In this document: in pieces, positions 1 to 12,325 of the stretch
Layout: each line of letters opens with the position of its first letter
Numbering within the stretch: the stretch's first letter is position 1
Assembly (NCBI RefSeq): GCF_905475345.1
Contig: NC_066588.1
Location: 6,717,501-6,781,500 of the forward strand
DNA: 64,000 bases
Source of the DNA: Vespula vulgaris
Lineage: Eukaryota; Arthropoda; Insecta; Hymenoptera; Vespidae
Direction: 5' to 3'
Made by a program: the position numbers and the translations under genes
The notes under the pieces: model-generated
The model's database searches: none
Seen by the model: the letters and a program-made list of their open reading frames with translations, nothing else
Told to the model about the DNA's origin: nothing

Positions 1-787
1 CAGTTATGACAGATTATCCGTTAACTCTTTTTCTTCTTCTTCTTCGTTTTATTTATATTTGATTTATTTTCTTTCTCGTACTAACTCTGTCGTCTGTCCG
101 CGAGCAAAACGACACGCTGGTTCGACAGCTGCCGACGAATTTTCAGTTATTACTCATTCATCGGATAGACGTATTACGATCGATGCGTTCACATATCTCT
201 ATAGCCGGCAAATGGACCGTCATGGAAATGGATCGTAAACGTTATACCACGTCAAATGCTTTTCAAGCGACCACTTCCTAGGCGGAGCATTAATATTAAT
301 GGACCGTAAATCAGAATACGCGTGGACAGAAAAGTAATTAGAAACGCGTACTACATTAGACAAATACGAATCGTGAGGATGAGCTTCCTCGTCGTTCACA
401 AACTCGTGTTTTCGATCAGTCATAGACGAACACTCTGGAACATCGATAATATCGATAGTATCGTTGCACCGTCACAGGATTTCTCAATGAACGATTATTC
501 TCGGAAAGTTACAAGCGTATTTTTTATTTGTTAAACGAGAGAGACAAGCGAAGAAGAAAAAGAAGAAGAAGAAGAAGAAGAAGTGGAAACATCGACGAGT
601 CTCTTTATATAGTTTATACTAATTTTTGTTAATCTTTTTTGTGGTCTAGTTGTTAACCTTTTTCAGTCTTAGACGTTCGTCTAATTTATTATTGCAAGAA
701 TCGTAAGGCAGCGATAAGTTTTCAATGTAAATCTTCGAACTGAGAATCAACGAGACTGAGAGAGAAAGAAAAGAAGAAAGAGAAAGA

Positions 788-792
<5 letters not shown>

Positions 793-848
<56 letters not shown>
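793..848. repeat. (GA)n microsatellite, 56 bp
   Basis: Uninterrupted GA dinucleotide run. It creates a Ser/Leu frame on the minus strand that should not be read as a protein. Confidence 0.97.
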
Positions 849-853
<5 letters not shown>

Positions 854-1067
854 AACATAAGGGTGGTTTTTTAAATTTCGAAGATCTCGATCTCTCGCGA
901 GAAAAGCCGTATAAAGAGAGACAAGTAGTAAAGAGAATACGAAAAACAAAAAGAGTGAGCGATTCGCGAGCTGTTTACAAAACAAGGAGACCTTCGTTGG
1001 ATGGACGATGAATCTGCAATGGCTTCCGGTTGCCCTTTTTCTGGTCCACGAAGAAAGATAAAGAGAA

Positions 1068-1106
<39 letters not shown>

Positions 1107-3084
1107 TAGAAAGAAAAGACGAAGGACGTAAACGGTGGAACGACGAACGGGCGAGATCGACCGATAAGGCGAGAGAGGCGGTTTAAAGAGGTTGCGGCTT
1201 GTACGCGTGCGACGAGGAAAGATAGAAAGAGAGAACAACTTCTCGTAACTCGTTTATGGAGTTTGAATCGAGTTCTTAACACCGAATGCATTAAAAAGTC
1301 CTTACGCAAGGACCAACGGTCGCTACCGGTCTGAATCTAATCTTAAACTCTATTTCGCAGATCCGATAAGGGTGGCTGTTCGCCTTGTTTCCCTTGGAGA
1401 GGATTCGGCAGAAATAAAAGGAAAGAAAAATTGATGCGATGCGATAGATATTAGGTATATCTAGTGGTGTATTCTAAGAAGTAAGAATATCGGATAGCAT
1501 TAATCGGTCGCTCGTTAAAGGACTCCCTTTTAAAAGATTAGTATATATAAGCGAAAACATGCTGAAGGATTTTCTTGGTGAAAACGATCACAAAGAAACC
1601 TCGGCATAGTATGTCGAGGTTTTACGACGTACCGGAACTAATAGCGTCGCTTTCAAGGGTTTTCCTCGTCCTCTTAGTTTCTCCTGACTCTTCCAGAATC
1701 CGTACTTCTCTTTCTCTCTTTCTCTCTCTTTTGTACTTTTTTCAACGAACAAAGAACAGCTTTTCAAATACGATTTACGAAGTCACATCGAGTTCTATAA
1801 ACACTTCTGTCTTTGAATCGATATCTTCTTTCTCATTTCCTTCATTCTTTTTTCACTTCGGAACTTGTTAAGAGACTAGGACTCACAGAGGAACTCTTCT
1901 TTCGACACTCTCGAGGCGCTAGAACGTCTCTAAGTGAAATTACGAAGTAGAATTCGCCAGGGATATAAATAGGGGGTGGTAGAGAGAGCGAGAGAGAGAG
2001 AGAGACAGAGACAGAGAGAGGGTAATAAGAAGAAGTACGCTATAGAAACGCGATCATTGTCGACAATGTCGTAACGCGATGTAATATCGGTGGGAAGGAG
2101 AGTACGGTGAGTTCGTAGATACATAGATACCGACATACATAACTATGTATATATACATATATTCGAGGCTTTCACGGTATTTTCTTAACATTATGCAAAA
2201 CGATTCCCGACGGAGTTACCTAAGGTACTCGGATAATTCACAAGAGTGCGCCTTGGGGTTACCACCGGCTGGATTCGTGTGCTTGAACGGCGCGTCGTTT
2301 CGGGGAAAAATTCGCATCACTCGGGGGCGTAAGAGAAAAAGAGGAAGGAAAGAGAAAGATAGAAGAAAGAGAGAGAGAGAGAGAGAGGAAGATACGTACT
2401 GATACTACATGCCCTGTCGCACCGAACCAAAGGAAGGGCCGGAAAAAAGCATTATGTCGAGCCCTCGTTGGAATTATCGAGAAAGATAGAGAGACGGAGA
2501 AAGGGAGAGAAAGAGATAGACAGACAGAGAAAAAGAGAGAAAGAGAGAAATAAAGAGGGAGAGAACCCTAGAAAGAGGAGAGAGTGATGCGTGGATCGGC
2601 GATCGAAGTCTGACATAAATAGGGTGACGATACTCGTTCTCTCTTTCTCTCTCTTTTTCTAGCTTTTTTTTTCCTCTCTAGGGTCCAGAAGAATTTTTCG
2701 AACAAAAGCTTCGTTACTCGCTATATGCTTGCCGTGCGGGGGTTGTGCTCGATCGTGTGATCTCGTTTGCCTTTTAAATCGACGTCCGTTCGGAGCAACG
2801 AGCACGAGTACGAGAGCGGACGAGAAGCTGCTGTTACTGTAGGCCTGTTGTCGTCCTGAAGCTTTACTTCTATATTTTTAATTCGATAGCGAGCACATGG
2901 ACAGATCTTTTTTATTTGTTCTTTTTTCTTGTTCGAGCCACGCGAAAGTCGGGCCGTCGGATACGTCGATCCTATTGCCGAAGACAGGCAGATGCATCAT
3001 CGATATACTCGATGGTACTTAACGACTCATGAAAGGCTATAAGACCGCTCGCTTTGGATCTTCTCCCATTGGGAAAAAATCAAC

Positions 3085-3090
<6 letters not shown>

Positions 3091-3132
<42 letters not shown>
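3091..3132. repeat. (AT)n microsatellite, 42 bp
   Basis: Uninterrupted AT run, read as Tyr/Ile on either strand. It lies about 900 bases upstream of the predicted transcription start. Confidence 0.97.
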
Positions 3133-3134
<2 letters not shown>

Positions 3135-4006
3135 ATATAGGTATATATTCGAGGGTCGAGTGGATATATACGGTGTATTTGAAACTTCTCCAGTGAATTC
3201 CACTTGAGAAGACTCAATAACACATCCTCGAGGAAAGGGCCGTTTGTTCGACAAACGGCTAAGAGTCCCGTTGCTCTTCGTTGGCCTTTCGAAACTCGTG
3301 CCCTAATCTTTACGACCATATAAGAGAAATAGAAAAAAGGAAGAGAAAGAGAGAGAGAGAGAATGAGAAAGGAAGAGAGAGAGAGAGAGAGAGAGAGTTT
3401 CGCGAGCGAATTATCACGAGAATTCGTCTCGAAATTCGCACCTGAGTTTGAACACGGTACGCTCGAGCGTCACGCATACACGCACGATGCCAACGACCCT
3501 TATATTTCCATGAATAAAGGGGGGAAATAAGGGCGAGGAAGAGGGACACGGTGAGGGCGAGTAAAAAGAGGGAACACGGTCGTGCTCTGGAGGAAGATAG
3601 AAAGAGAGAAAAAGAGTGAACTAACGAAGGAGAGAGATAGCGAATGCTGGAGAAAGAAAAGTGGAGAAGGAACGGGAGAGACAGAGAGAGAAAGAATGAA
3701 TGTAAAAGAAAGATGGAGAATGGACGATAGAGAGAGAGAGAGAGAGAGAGAAAAGGAGAAAAAAAAAGAACAAACAGAAAAAGAAGGAGAAAAAGAGAGA
3801 GAAATAAAGAGGAAGGGCCTAAGGGAGAAGCAACGAAGGGTGGTACCCCCTCTCCTCCTCTTCTCTTTTCCTGCGTCGAGGGGTTAAAGCTAAGGTGCGG
3901 TGCACACGAGGTACAACTCGCTTGCTGCCGCTACGAGAGAGAAAGATAGAGATAGAAAATGTTCGCCGGCGTCGTCGGCGCGCCGCGCCGCGCAGTCTCG
4001 AATCCG

Positions 4007-4078
4007 ATTGGCCGCTCGAGAAATCCGCGCGAACGAGCGGAGACCAGTTGAGTGCGAGACCTCGAGCCGTACGGTTGT
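4007..4078 (+). promoter_or_regulatory. slit: Predicted core promoter (Inr-MTE-DPE), TSS at 4046
   Basis: Seen: CCAGTT at 4044-4049, one mismatch from the fly initiator TCAGTY, putting A+1 at 4046. From +18 to +29 (4063-4074), 11 of 12 bases match the Motif Ten Element consensus CSARCSSAACGS. From +28 to +33 (4073-4078), GGTTGT fits the downstream promoter element RGWYVT at every base. An inverted CCAAT box (ATTGG) sits at 4007-4011. The patch 3961-4090 is CpG-rich, unlike its surroundings. Known: in arthropods these elements work only at this exact spacing and mark focused, TATA-less, often developmental promoters. Inferred: this is the distal slit promoter, since slit is the only + strand gene recognised downstream and no other gene lies between. 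Confidence 0.68.
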
Positions 4079-4191
4079 GCACGCTAGCAGAGCGCGGCTT
4101 CTCGACCGACAGACAACGCGGTCGATTTTTCGTTACGATACACGAGACACACCGTTCGTTTCCTCCTTTATTACATTTCGTCGATCATTGT

Positions 4192-4198
4192 TATAAAA
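4192..4198 (+). promoter_or_regulatory. TATAAAA motif, possible alternative start
   Basis: TATAAAA lies about 146 bases downstream of the predicted start and could direct a second start near 4222-4228, still giving an ATG-free leader. The flanks are AT-rich, so chance occurrence is likely. The Inr-MTE-DPE set is the better candidate. Confidence 0.2.
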
Positions 4199-4325
4199 AT
4201 TATTATAGTCCTCGATCTCTACGAGCGAACGGACAAACAGCTGAGATTCTCATTTTTTCATTTTTTCTTTTAATCCTCCCCGAATTCTTAGAAATCATTC
4301 AACGTATATCATCGCGTATAGTGTT

Positions 4326-4387
4326 GTTATTATCATTATTATTATTATTCTTATTCTTATTATTACTATTACTACTATTACTATTAC

Positions 4388-4433
<46 letters not shown>
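4326..4433. repeat. TTA/ATT trinucleotide repeat in the leader exon
   Basis: About 108 bases of interrupted ATT/ATC/ACT triplets ending in a purer ATT block from about 4390. On the + strand it reads as poly-Leu, but there is no ATG upstream of it in the predicted transcript. Confidence 0.93.
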
Positions 4434-5601
4434 GGTATCGTATCCCTTCGCAAAAACGCGTAAATACGTCGTGTTTCAACCCGCGCGGTTTTCATTCGAT
4501 CCGTTGTATCGTACGTATTACATCGAGCCTTTATCACAAGAGCAAGAGGATCATCATCGTCATCTTCCGTGGACAAAGTGATAATTTCCCTTCGACGTCT
4601 TCTCTTTCTCTCTCTCTCTCTCTTTCTCTCTCTGTCATCTTCTATTTCAACATCGTGCTCAACGAATTTTTCCTATATCGTCTTCGTACAGAGGATCCAA
4701 ATTTTGCAGTGGCAGGCACGTTGGTTTCATTGGTACAATTGGTGAGTACACACGCTCGCATTTTCGTTTTTTTTCGTCACTTTTGTCACATCGTTTATCC
4801 GTGTATACATTTTATCGGATTTTGAAGATTTTTTTCCTGTTTGTTTATTAATCGTTCGTGACCGATCGACACGACTGTTCTTTCTCTCGTGAAAAAAAAA
4901 AATGATGGAACTTTATTCGTTTATTTATATTTCTTTAAAGTCGTCGGAAATAGATAATGTTTATTTATTTATTTATTTTTTTATTCTTTTCTCCTTCTTC
5001 CACGTCGAACGTTCCTCGTGCTTGTGACACGTGGCGTCGAAGGTTGTGGCTCGTAGACGTTGTTCACAAGATCGTTTTAACGGCAAAGTAATTGTCGTCT
5101 TTCGTCGATAGATCGAATCGTTTGAATCGTTTATGACCGTGTAGATGTGCACTCTCGTGCAAAGAGATTCGACTGGAAGGAATAGTCGACTCAAGGAAAT
5201 TAATTTCGATGCGATCCGTCTTATAAGTAGATCGTGCCATTGACGTATCGATTTTATGAGAAAATCGCATTATGAAGAAGTGATCGCACTTAAAAGTTTT
5301 GAGAAGGACGAACAGCTTTCGCCAACATCGATCATGATCCTTTCCATTTTTTTTTGTATTATTTTTCTTCTCTTTTCTTTTTCTTTTTCCTTCTTATCGA
5401 GACTCAGGAAATTTCCAAAAAGCTTTCCAACTATCGATTTTACATTAACGTAGCAATTGTCGATGTTTATAAAATTTATTTTAATCATGCTTTAACGAGT
5501 AATACGATTGAATCGATTATCATTACGTTATTGTTGATTCAAGTCGAATCAGTCGGTATTGCGAAGCACTAGTAGTTGACTGGTTATGCGAAAATGCGCT
5601 T

Positions 5602-5747
5602 TACGTGCAATACCACTCGCGTGATTTACGGCTCATTTTCGTGTAATAATCGCATTCGGAAATAAGCTGATTCGTGTAAACCGGTCGAATTGTCCGCTTT
5701 TAAGAAGCACTTACTTTCATTATCGTAAACTCCCATCGCCCAACGTG
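5602..5747. promoter_or_regulatory. Two ACGTG sites flanking a Sox-type site
   Basis: TACGTG at 5602-5607 and AACGTG at 5742-5747 flank ATTGT (reverse of ACAAT) at 5689-5693. Fly slit is activated by Single-minded:Tango at ACGTG cores together with a Sox protein, so the combination inside the presumed slit intron is suggestive. Two sites in 145 bp is not strongly above chance. Confidence 0.22.
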
Positions 5748-6108
5748 TAATACGTAATATCGAATATTCCTCATCATGAAGTAAAACTCCGGGAATTTCT
5801 TCGTAGATTTAAAGATCTAGTGATACCACCGAAATATTTCTTATCTCGATTACTATACCTCGAATAGAGGTATAAACCTAGAGAAAATTAAATGGAATTA
5901 GCGAGATTCTGTTTGATTAAAAAGAAAGAAGGAGAGAAAGGATATAGAAAAGAAAAAAAAGAAGATAATGAAGATAAGGAAAGAGTAGATTAGAATGTTA
6001 CCTTCTTCATCGATTTCTATAAAACAGATGTACCGTTATGAAACGGCGAATAGAAAAAAATTCAAAATAGTTGGATAGAAAGGTCAATGAATTCCCTAAT
6101 CGTGAGAA

Positions 6109-6145
<37 letters not shown>

Positions 6146-6379
6146 ATCGGAGCGAGAAATTTTGAAGCGTCCATGAGACTCGACTCCGACGAGGAGGAAA
6201 AGGCTTTTGATGAACGTGCCATGGCATTACGCGAGTTTCTCGGCACGCGGATAAAACGGAGGTCTGGCGTTTCTGCTCTCGGAGATTATCCGCCGATAGA
6301 ACTTTGACAGGCGTACCGCAGCTAGCAGAGTCCTTCCGGTCTCAAAAAGCGACTGGGATTCTGACGTGCGTTAAAACCA

Positions 6380-6418
<39 letters not shown>

Positions 6419-7320
6419 GTTCATCCTTCATTCCCTTTTGAGATCAAAAGGGCACGCGTACCACTAAAAGAGACTTCGATGTACTCGATATTCGCTTACC
6501 AAAGAGAACATTGCGTTTTCATCGTCGTTAGAGATCAGACGATCGATAAAATGATTTTCTTCTTTCTTTTTTTTTCGTTTTTTTTCTTCTTTCCTTTTTA
6601 TAACGAACTTCAATTAAATAAGAATCTAATTTTGATAAATCCTGTAAAGAGGCGAAAGTGACGTTAGAAATTAGAATATTTTTCTTCGTTTCCTCGACTA
6701 CTTTCTATCTCCATTCGTGTTCTTTCTTTCTTCGATTAATTTATTTCTTTCTTTAGTGGCAAGCGAGCTTTCAACGTTCTATTTTCTGCGTACGGCTTAC
6801 TGATCATGATCGTTTGGGTTGTCGACTTTCTATCCGTCGTAGATGTACAGAGGGTGGAGTCATCGGGAAATAGAATCGATCGCGGTACGAACGATAAACT
6901 CTACATATGGTAATACTCTCCTGTCGGAGGATACGAACATACTACGAACTTTCTCCAGACTTCGACAACGCGATCCAATCGCGTTAATATTATAATTTTC
7001 TAAGAAGTATCTACGATTTCATCGTAAAAGTTAGTCTAAGAAACGTTTCATTTATATCCACGAATATTTCGGTAATTTATGGAAAGAATATCTGTTGAAA
7101 GACGAAGAAACTTAACATTAACTTCGGCATGTACTTTGGTATGGTTTTTCTAAAAAGAACGACATTGTTTCGCCTTGAACATTCCATCTTCTTATTCTTT
7201 GTTGGAACATCGTTGAATATAGAACGAATTCTAGTATTTCTCCTGAAAGCAAGATTCGCGAAAGGGGGTCTCGGAAAAGTATCTTATCGTACAAAATTCG
7301 AGCGAAAGAAAAAAAGATGG

Positions 7321-7323
<3 letters not shown>

Positions 7324-7375
<52 letters not shown>
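7324..7375. repeat. (GA)n microsatellite, 52 bp
   Basis: Uninterrupted GA run. The overlapping frames on both strands (7118-7527) are repeat reads with unrelated flanks. Confidence 0.97.
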
Positions 7376-7379
<4 letters not shown>

Positions 7380-8054
7380 TATACTCGCGAACTGCAGAGT
7401 GAAAAGTTTCGGGAGTTTCTTAAACGCGAAACTGGGCCTTGGCGAAATCGAGTCCCATGACGAGTGGAAGCGAGAGGGTATAGACACTGACGAGATCGAT
7501 CCACTTTGTCATCGTGAAAGAACGTAGGAACTTGAAGAGGGTTCTTTCGCGACCCTTTTTAGAAAGAAAAAGAGAAAGAGGTGGAAAGAAGCAAAGGAAA
7601 AAAAAAGACCGCTTTCGAAATGCTTCGAAATCTCTTTCCATCTTTTTCTTTCACGTTTTCTGTACTCGTTGGTAGAGCGTTTAGATGTTTACATTCGATC
7701 GTAAGAAGTACGTTGCCTAAAAGAAAGAGATCTCTGATGGCATCCTTAACGAGAGGAAGGAGAACGATGAAAGGGTGAGGAAAGAAAGGAAGATGAAGAT
7801 GAAGAAGAAGAAGAAGAAGAAGAAGAAAGAGGAAGTGCAAATGGACTCTTCTACTCTTTCTCCTTCTATCGCGGATGAGAGAGAAGTCTCGCAACACTTT
7901 TTAAAGTGACTATTCGAGTCGATTACATTCTAGGGCAGCTTCGTCAATTTGGATCAATTTAAAGACGAGTCCTCTTGCCTCTGTCTCTCTCTCTCTTTCT
8001 TTCTTTCTCTCTTTCTCTATCTCTTTCTTTTTATTTCGCTTGCCCATAGTCCGT

Positions 8055-8102
8055 ATCTATCTATCTATCTATCTATCCATCTATCTATCTATCTATCTAT
8101 CT
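8055..8102. repeat. (TATC)n tetranucleotide repeat
   Basis: About 12 TATC units with one interruption (TATCCATC). It is preceded by a mixed CT tract at 7980-8040. Confidence 0.96.
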
Positions 8103-8801
8103 TTGTCGTCCTCATCGTTGTTATCGTCGCGTTACATTCATCGACAAAGAATTCTTTATCGTTTAGCGAGAGCGTCCAAGCGTTCTCCAAAGCGGATGCT
8201 CTTAACTTATACTTCGTTTTTGATAAGTAAAACACGTTGTTATCGTAGCACGCGCTTCTCCTTCGATCCATTGAGCTTTCGTTTTAAAGAATATATTTAT
8301 TCTGTCTCTCTTACTTCTTCTCCTTTTCATCTCGTCATCGTTCTCGTTCTCGTCTCTTCTCTTCTCTTCTCTTCTCTTCTCGTGCTACTCTCGAAGACGT
8401 AATGAAACGACTACATGGAAAGTGTCGCAGGCATAAAAAGAAGCGCGTAAAGATAAAACATCGGGATGTTCGATAAAACGCTCGGAGGCTTCTTCGTCGC
8501 CTTCGTGACGACGTAGCTACGGTCCTGGAACGCGGCGAAATGAGCGAGTGCAAAACGAAATAAGGAAGTAAAAACCGTTTGCTCCCCAAGACAGAAACCT
8601 GCCCGACCTTCGTCTTACTCTCTCTATCTCTTTTATTCTTTATCTCTTTTCCTTTCTCTCTTTCTATCACGGAAAGGTAGTATATAGTAGCCAGAGGGAT
8701 TCAAGAAGACGAGGAACGAGACGACGAATCGGATAATGTGGGATATAAAATACCGTCACGATCGAGATGCAAGAAGAAAAGAAAGAAAAAGAGAGATAGA
8801 T

Positions 8802-8811
<10 letters not shown>

Positions 8812-8862
<51 letters not shown>
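8812..8862. repeat. (GA)n microsatellite, 51 bp
   Basis: Uninterrupted GA run following GATAGA and GAAA units. Confidence 0.97.
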
Positions 8863-8867
<5 letters not shown>

Positions 8868-9298
8868 AAGATTGAGTAGGAAGGAAAAGGTAGAAGAATG
8901 AAAGAAAGAGAAAGGTACAACAGGAGTGCATACGAACTTTTACGATCCTCTTCGTTGATTGCTTTTTGACATCGAACTACTCGATACTCGGTGTTCGCGA
9001 GTATGTGTGTTGTGTGTATGTAGAAAAAATTCTCTCTCACGTGCTGCTTTTACTCCTGTTTGTTTTATTGCGGATACACTTTTAGCGTTGGAACGTAGTA
9101 AGAAAACGAATAAAAGTTGTGGCCCCTTTCGTGTAATTAATTAAGCGAACGATCGTTTAATTCCACCGCAAAACGCCATCGAACGATTGACCGGTCGGTT
9201 CTTGGTTGAATTCTTTCGCGTATCGACTCGTGAACGACTACGACGACGATGACGACGACGACGACGACGAATGAAAGAAAGAAAGGCAGAAAAAGAAG

Positions 9299-9331
<33 letters not shown>

Positions 9332-9888
9332 TAAGAGTAAAAACCGAGAATGGCGCATCGTTATTGTCATATCATTAATTAAATCTCGCTTATCGAGATT
9401 AAATCCCGCAAAGAAGGATGACAGACTTATCGGTCTACGTGGCGTGACCGCATTTTTGTAAAAGCCGATCGATCCTATGGCATTATTTAATTACTTGAGC
9501 TGAGTCGAGGCATGCTAATAAGAGAGAGAGAGAAAGAGAGAGACTGTAGAACATGCAAAAAAGTGTAATAAAACGTTAACGAAGCAGCTTCTATGAAATA
9601 TCGAGGGCCATACTCTGAAAATATTACATGGTGTTATCGTTTAAACGCGCCCAGCTATTGCCTCTGACATGTCTCTTTTCTACCTTCGTATGTATCGCGA
9701 CAGTTTGCCACTTTTAATGACGTTGAATGTACGAACAAAGAAAGAAAAAGAGAAAGTAAAAATGAAAACAAACATAAGGAAAGCCATTATGAAAAATAAT
9801 TTGTTTGTTCTCCCTGCAAAAAGGATTATCTAGGTGATTCTTTTCTTTTTCGTTTCTTTTTTCTTTCTTTTTTTCTTTCTTTCTCCCA

Positions 9889-9917
9889 TCCTTCCTTCCT
9901 TCCTTCCTTCCTTCCTT
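9889..9917. repeat. (TTCC)n tetranucleotide repeat
   Basis: About seven TTCC units at the end of a pyrimidine tract (9840-9950), directly upstream of the ACGTG cluster at 9959. Confidence 0.94.
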
Positions 9918-9958
9918 TCTTTCTTTTCGTCTTTCTTTCCTTTTCTCATAAACATTGA

Positions 9959-10071
9959 CACGTGAACGATGAAATTGGAACGTGTTGCATCGTTCAAAGA
10001 CTGACGTCGCGTTGCGTAGAGAAGTAGACAGGAGAAAACGTGCGTTACATACTCATTGTTGCAATAACGTG
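9959..10071. promoter_or_regulatory. Cluster of four ACGTG cores plus a Sox-type site
   Basis: ACGTG occurs at 9960-9964 (inside a CACGTG palindrome), 9980-9984, 10038-10042 and 10067-10071. ATTGT (ACAAT on the other strand) lies at 10055-10059. Four cores in 112 bp compares with about one per 512 bp expected on two strands. ACGTG is the core bound by bHLH-PAS dimers such as Single-minded:Tango, which drive fly slit in midline cells with a Sox partner. The site match is seen; enhancer function is inferred. Confidence 0.4.
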
Positions 10072-10365
10072 AGCTCAGTGATGAGAAAGAGTAGGTAGTA
10101 CGGAGGGCTTTGGAAGGGTGGGAGGGGGAGGAAAGGGAGAGTCTTCTTGGGGTGATGGAACGAAATTCATTTGTCTCGCATCACTCCGACACGGGGCTTA
10201 AAAGGCCTTTCCATCTCGTCTCTTTACCGTCTCGAACCCGTCGGCCGGACGAAAATTACTCGTAACAAGATTTATTTCATTTAAATGAGGATGTACGCGC
10301 TAGGCGCCCGACTAGAGAACTTTCGTGCCCTTTCTTTTTTTCTTTTTTCACTCTTTTGGCTTTTC

Positions 10366-10396
<31 letters not shown>

Positions 10397-10500
10397 GGAA
10401 GTCTACTCGAACGTTAAAGCCCGTACTCAATGTCGAACGAACGAATCGACGTTTACGATGCTTGGGGTCGAATGAATCCGGATGGAAGATCGATCATTCT

Positions 10501-10543
<43 letters not shown>

Positions 10544-11296
10544 TTTCTTCGTCAGGTAGATCAAAGTACGAAGACGAGAGTCGTTTAAATTTGACGTAAG
10601 CAATGCGCTTATAAGCTTAGAAAGGAGCGACGCGCTCGCATGACGTAATACCGAAAGGGGATAAGAAATTGAAGAGGGAAGTTTGACATACCTACATATT
10701 TCATTGAATCGAGACCGAGATTTTCGCTAGAAATAAGTGTCTGCCTGAAGGTACGGGAATCGATAAAAAGAACGATTATGCGCGAGTATGCAGATGCGTT
10801 ATACACATCTGCTTGCCACCTGACGAGTCCCCCGTACGCCTATTTTAACGCACGCGTCTGCTCTTCAAACCCGACGTGGATTTGGAATTATGATCGGACG
10901 GCCGTGTATTCTTTTTTAAATTAATAGCGATGAGGGAATGGATTTCTGGTATGTGTTTTAGAGAAGGGTCTCGAAATAATTATTATTCGTAGAAAATGTC
11001 TTCCGTCTTTCTATCCTTTTCTTTTTCACATCTCTCTCTTTCTCTCTCTTTCTTCCTCTCGGTGAAACTTGAAGAACTTTAAGAATTTATATGTCGAACG
11101 TAAAATCATAGCGGAGAGAGAATATTATGGCTATCCTTAGAACCGAGCCCTGAATATTTCATAGCTTCGGGCGTTCCTCGTCGAAGTGCCAATTTGTGCG
11201 TTGGCTCGAATTCGCGCGCGGTTCCGATACGACGTCCGCAATCTGCATAAATTGGGTTGTTACTTTCGTAGAGAGCTAGAGATGCTAGAAACAAAG

Positions 11297-11343
<47 letters not shown>

Positions 11344-11469
11344 TAGAGAGCAGAAAAAAGAAGAGTAAGTTAAAGCCAGTTGGCTCCTAAGAAAGTTCGG
11401 GCCCGTGATTTATAAGGCGACGTAACGCCAAACTTTTGCTTAGCTCGAGTACTTTCTCTCTCTCTTTCC

Positions 11470-11502
<33 letters not shown>

Positions 11503-12170
11503 CGTCTCTCTCTATCTTTCGCGAAAGTAAAGAACCAAGCGGGAAAAAGATGGGAAACGAGTGGTGTTGTACACCGTCGAGATATAATCCACGAAAGAAT
11601 CGTTCCCATCCATATCGGAGTTACGAGCTCGGAAAAGTGTATTATAAGTCGGTACGTTGGTTGGAAAACGATCGGTAGTTTGCTCGTTAAAATCGCCGGA
11701 ACGATTCGTTCTTGTTCGTTCGACTTCCGTTTTCGCGGTTTGTCGATCGTGCGATTTTTCTCTCGAGTTTTTTCTCGATTGCTTTTTTTCTTCTCCCCTC
11801 TCACTTTTTCTTTTCCTCTTCCTCTTTTTATTTTAACCAACTTCCAACATGGCCAATCTATTTTTTTTTGTGGGTGAGTCAAGTTTGTAAAACTTTTCTA
11901 CCTTTTTTCAATGTAATATATACCTACCTACCTACCTACATACATCCATATATACATATACATATACGCATATATACATTCACGTATATACGCTTTGGTA
12001 TCTCTCGTTACGTTAACACAAATGGACAGCCTCAATAAGAGAGTTCACGATGCATGACGAATCTCAAATCTTTCGCCTGTCATCGAGACCATCATGACGA
12101 GCCTCGCCTTGCGATATGCACTTCCGGAAAAGCTTCCAATGCGACCAAGTTCAAGTTGTCACGATAGAAG

Positions 12171-12201
12171 ACGTGAGCTCGTCTCTCTCTTTCTCTCTCT
12201 C

Positions 12202-12241
<40 letters not shown>

Positions 12242-12325
12242 CCTTCTTTTACCTCTTTTTTTTTTTTACATTGACGATGACACGTGTTCCTGACATCCGT
12301 CGTCGGTCGCTGCGAACGACACGTG
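12171..12325. promoter_or_regulatory. Paired CACGTG palindromes with a third ACGTG
   Basis: ACGTG lies at 12171-12175. Two near-identical E-boxes, GACACGTGT, lie at 12279-12287 and 12318-12326, 39 bp apart; the second sits in a longer palindrome (CGACACGTGTCG). CACGTG suits Myc/Max/USF-type or some bHLH-PAS dimers. A CT microsatellite separates the first site from the pair. Function is unknown. Confidence 0.25.

Larger units (their letters stand above)
1..3960. other. Upstream intergenic DNA, microsatellite-rich
   Basis: I see no gene here. The stretch holds GA runs (793-848, 1072-1101, 1985-2020, 3374-3397, 3731-3751), an AT run (3091-3132), and much GAA/GAAA-rich purine sequence between about 2450 and 3830. 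All open frames are low-complexity Ser/Leu or Arg/Glu reads of these repeats. The purine-rich block at 3600-3830 lies just upstream of the predicted promoter. Its GAGAG words could bind GAGA-factor-like proteins, but that is inference. Confidence 0.7.
4046..4741 (+). other. slit: Predicted noncoding 5' exon (ATG-free leader)
   Basis: It runs from the predicted start to a strong splice donor, CAATTG|GTGAGT, with the intron opening at 4742. The exon has no ATG in any + strand frame. The ATG-free run extends from 3962 to 4901, where roughly 14 would be expected by chance. This is the mark of a leader that avoids upstream starts. It contains a TTA/ATT trinucleotide tract (4326-4433) and a CT tract (about 4600-4634). 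Assignment to slit is inferred from strand and from the strong matching acceptor at 31351. It could instead belong to an unrecognised noncoding transcript. Confidence 0.55.
4742..9888. other. Noncoding stretch, no gene seen
   Basis: It holds GA/CT runs (6115-6143, 6381-6417, 7324-7375, 8812-8862, 9299-9326), a TATC run (8055-8102), a TCTTC run (about 8352-8380) and GAC triplets near 9240-9270. Between 5000 and 5900 the sequence is more complex and contains the ACGTG pair listed below. No frame resembles a known protein. Confidence 0.6.

Noticed and set aside
722..1309. 195-codon minus-strand frame and similar Ser/Leu or Arg/Glu frames throughout the window
   Set aside because: They are GA/CT dinucleotide repeats read in frame, with flanks that match nothing and no coding composition.
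3895..4581. 228-codon open frame over the promoter and leader exon
   Set aside because: It has no ATG, crosses the predicted transcription start, and about a quarter of it is poly-Leu from the TTA repeat.
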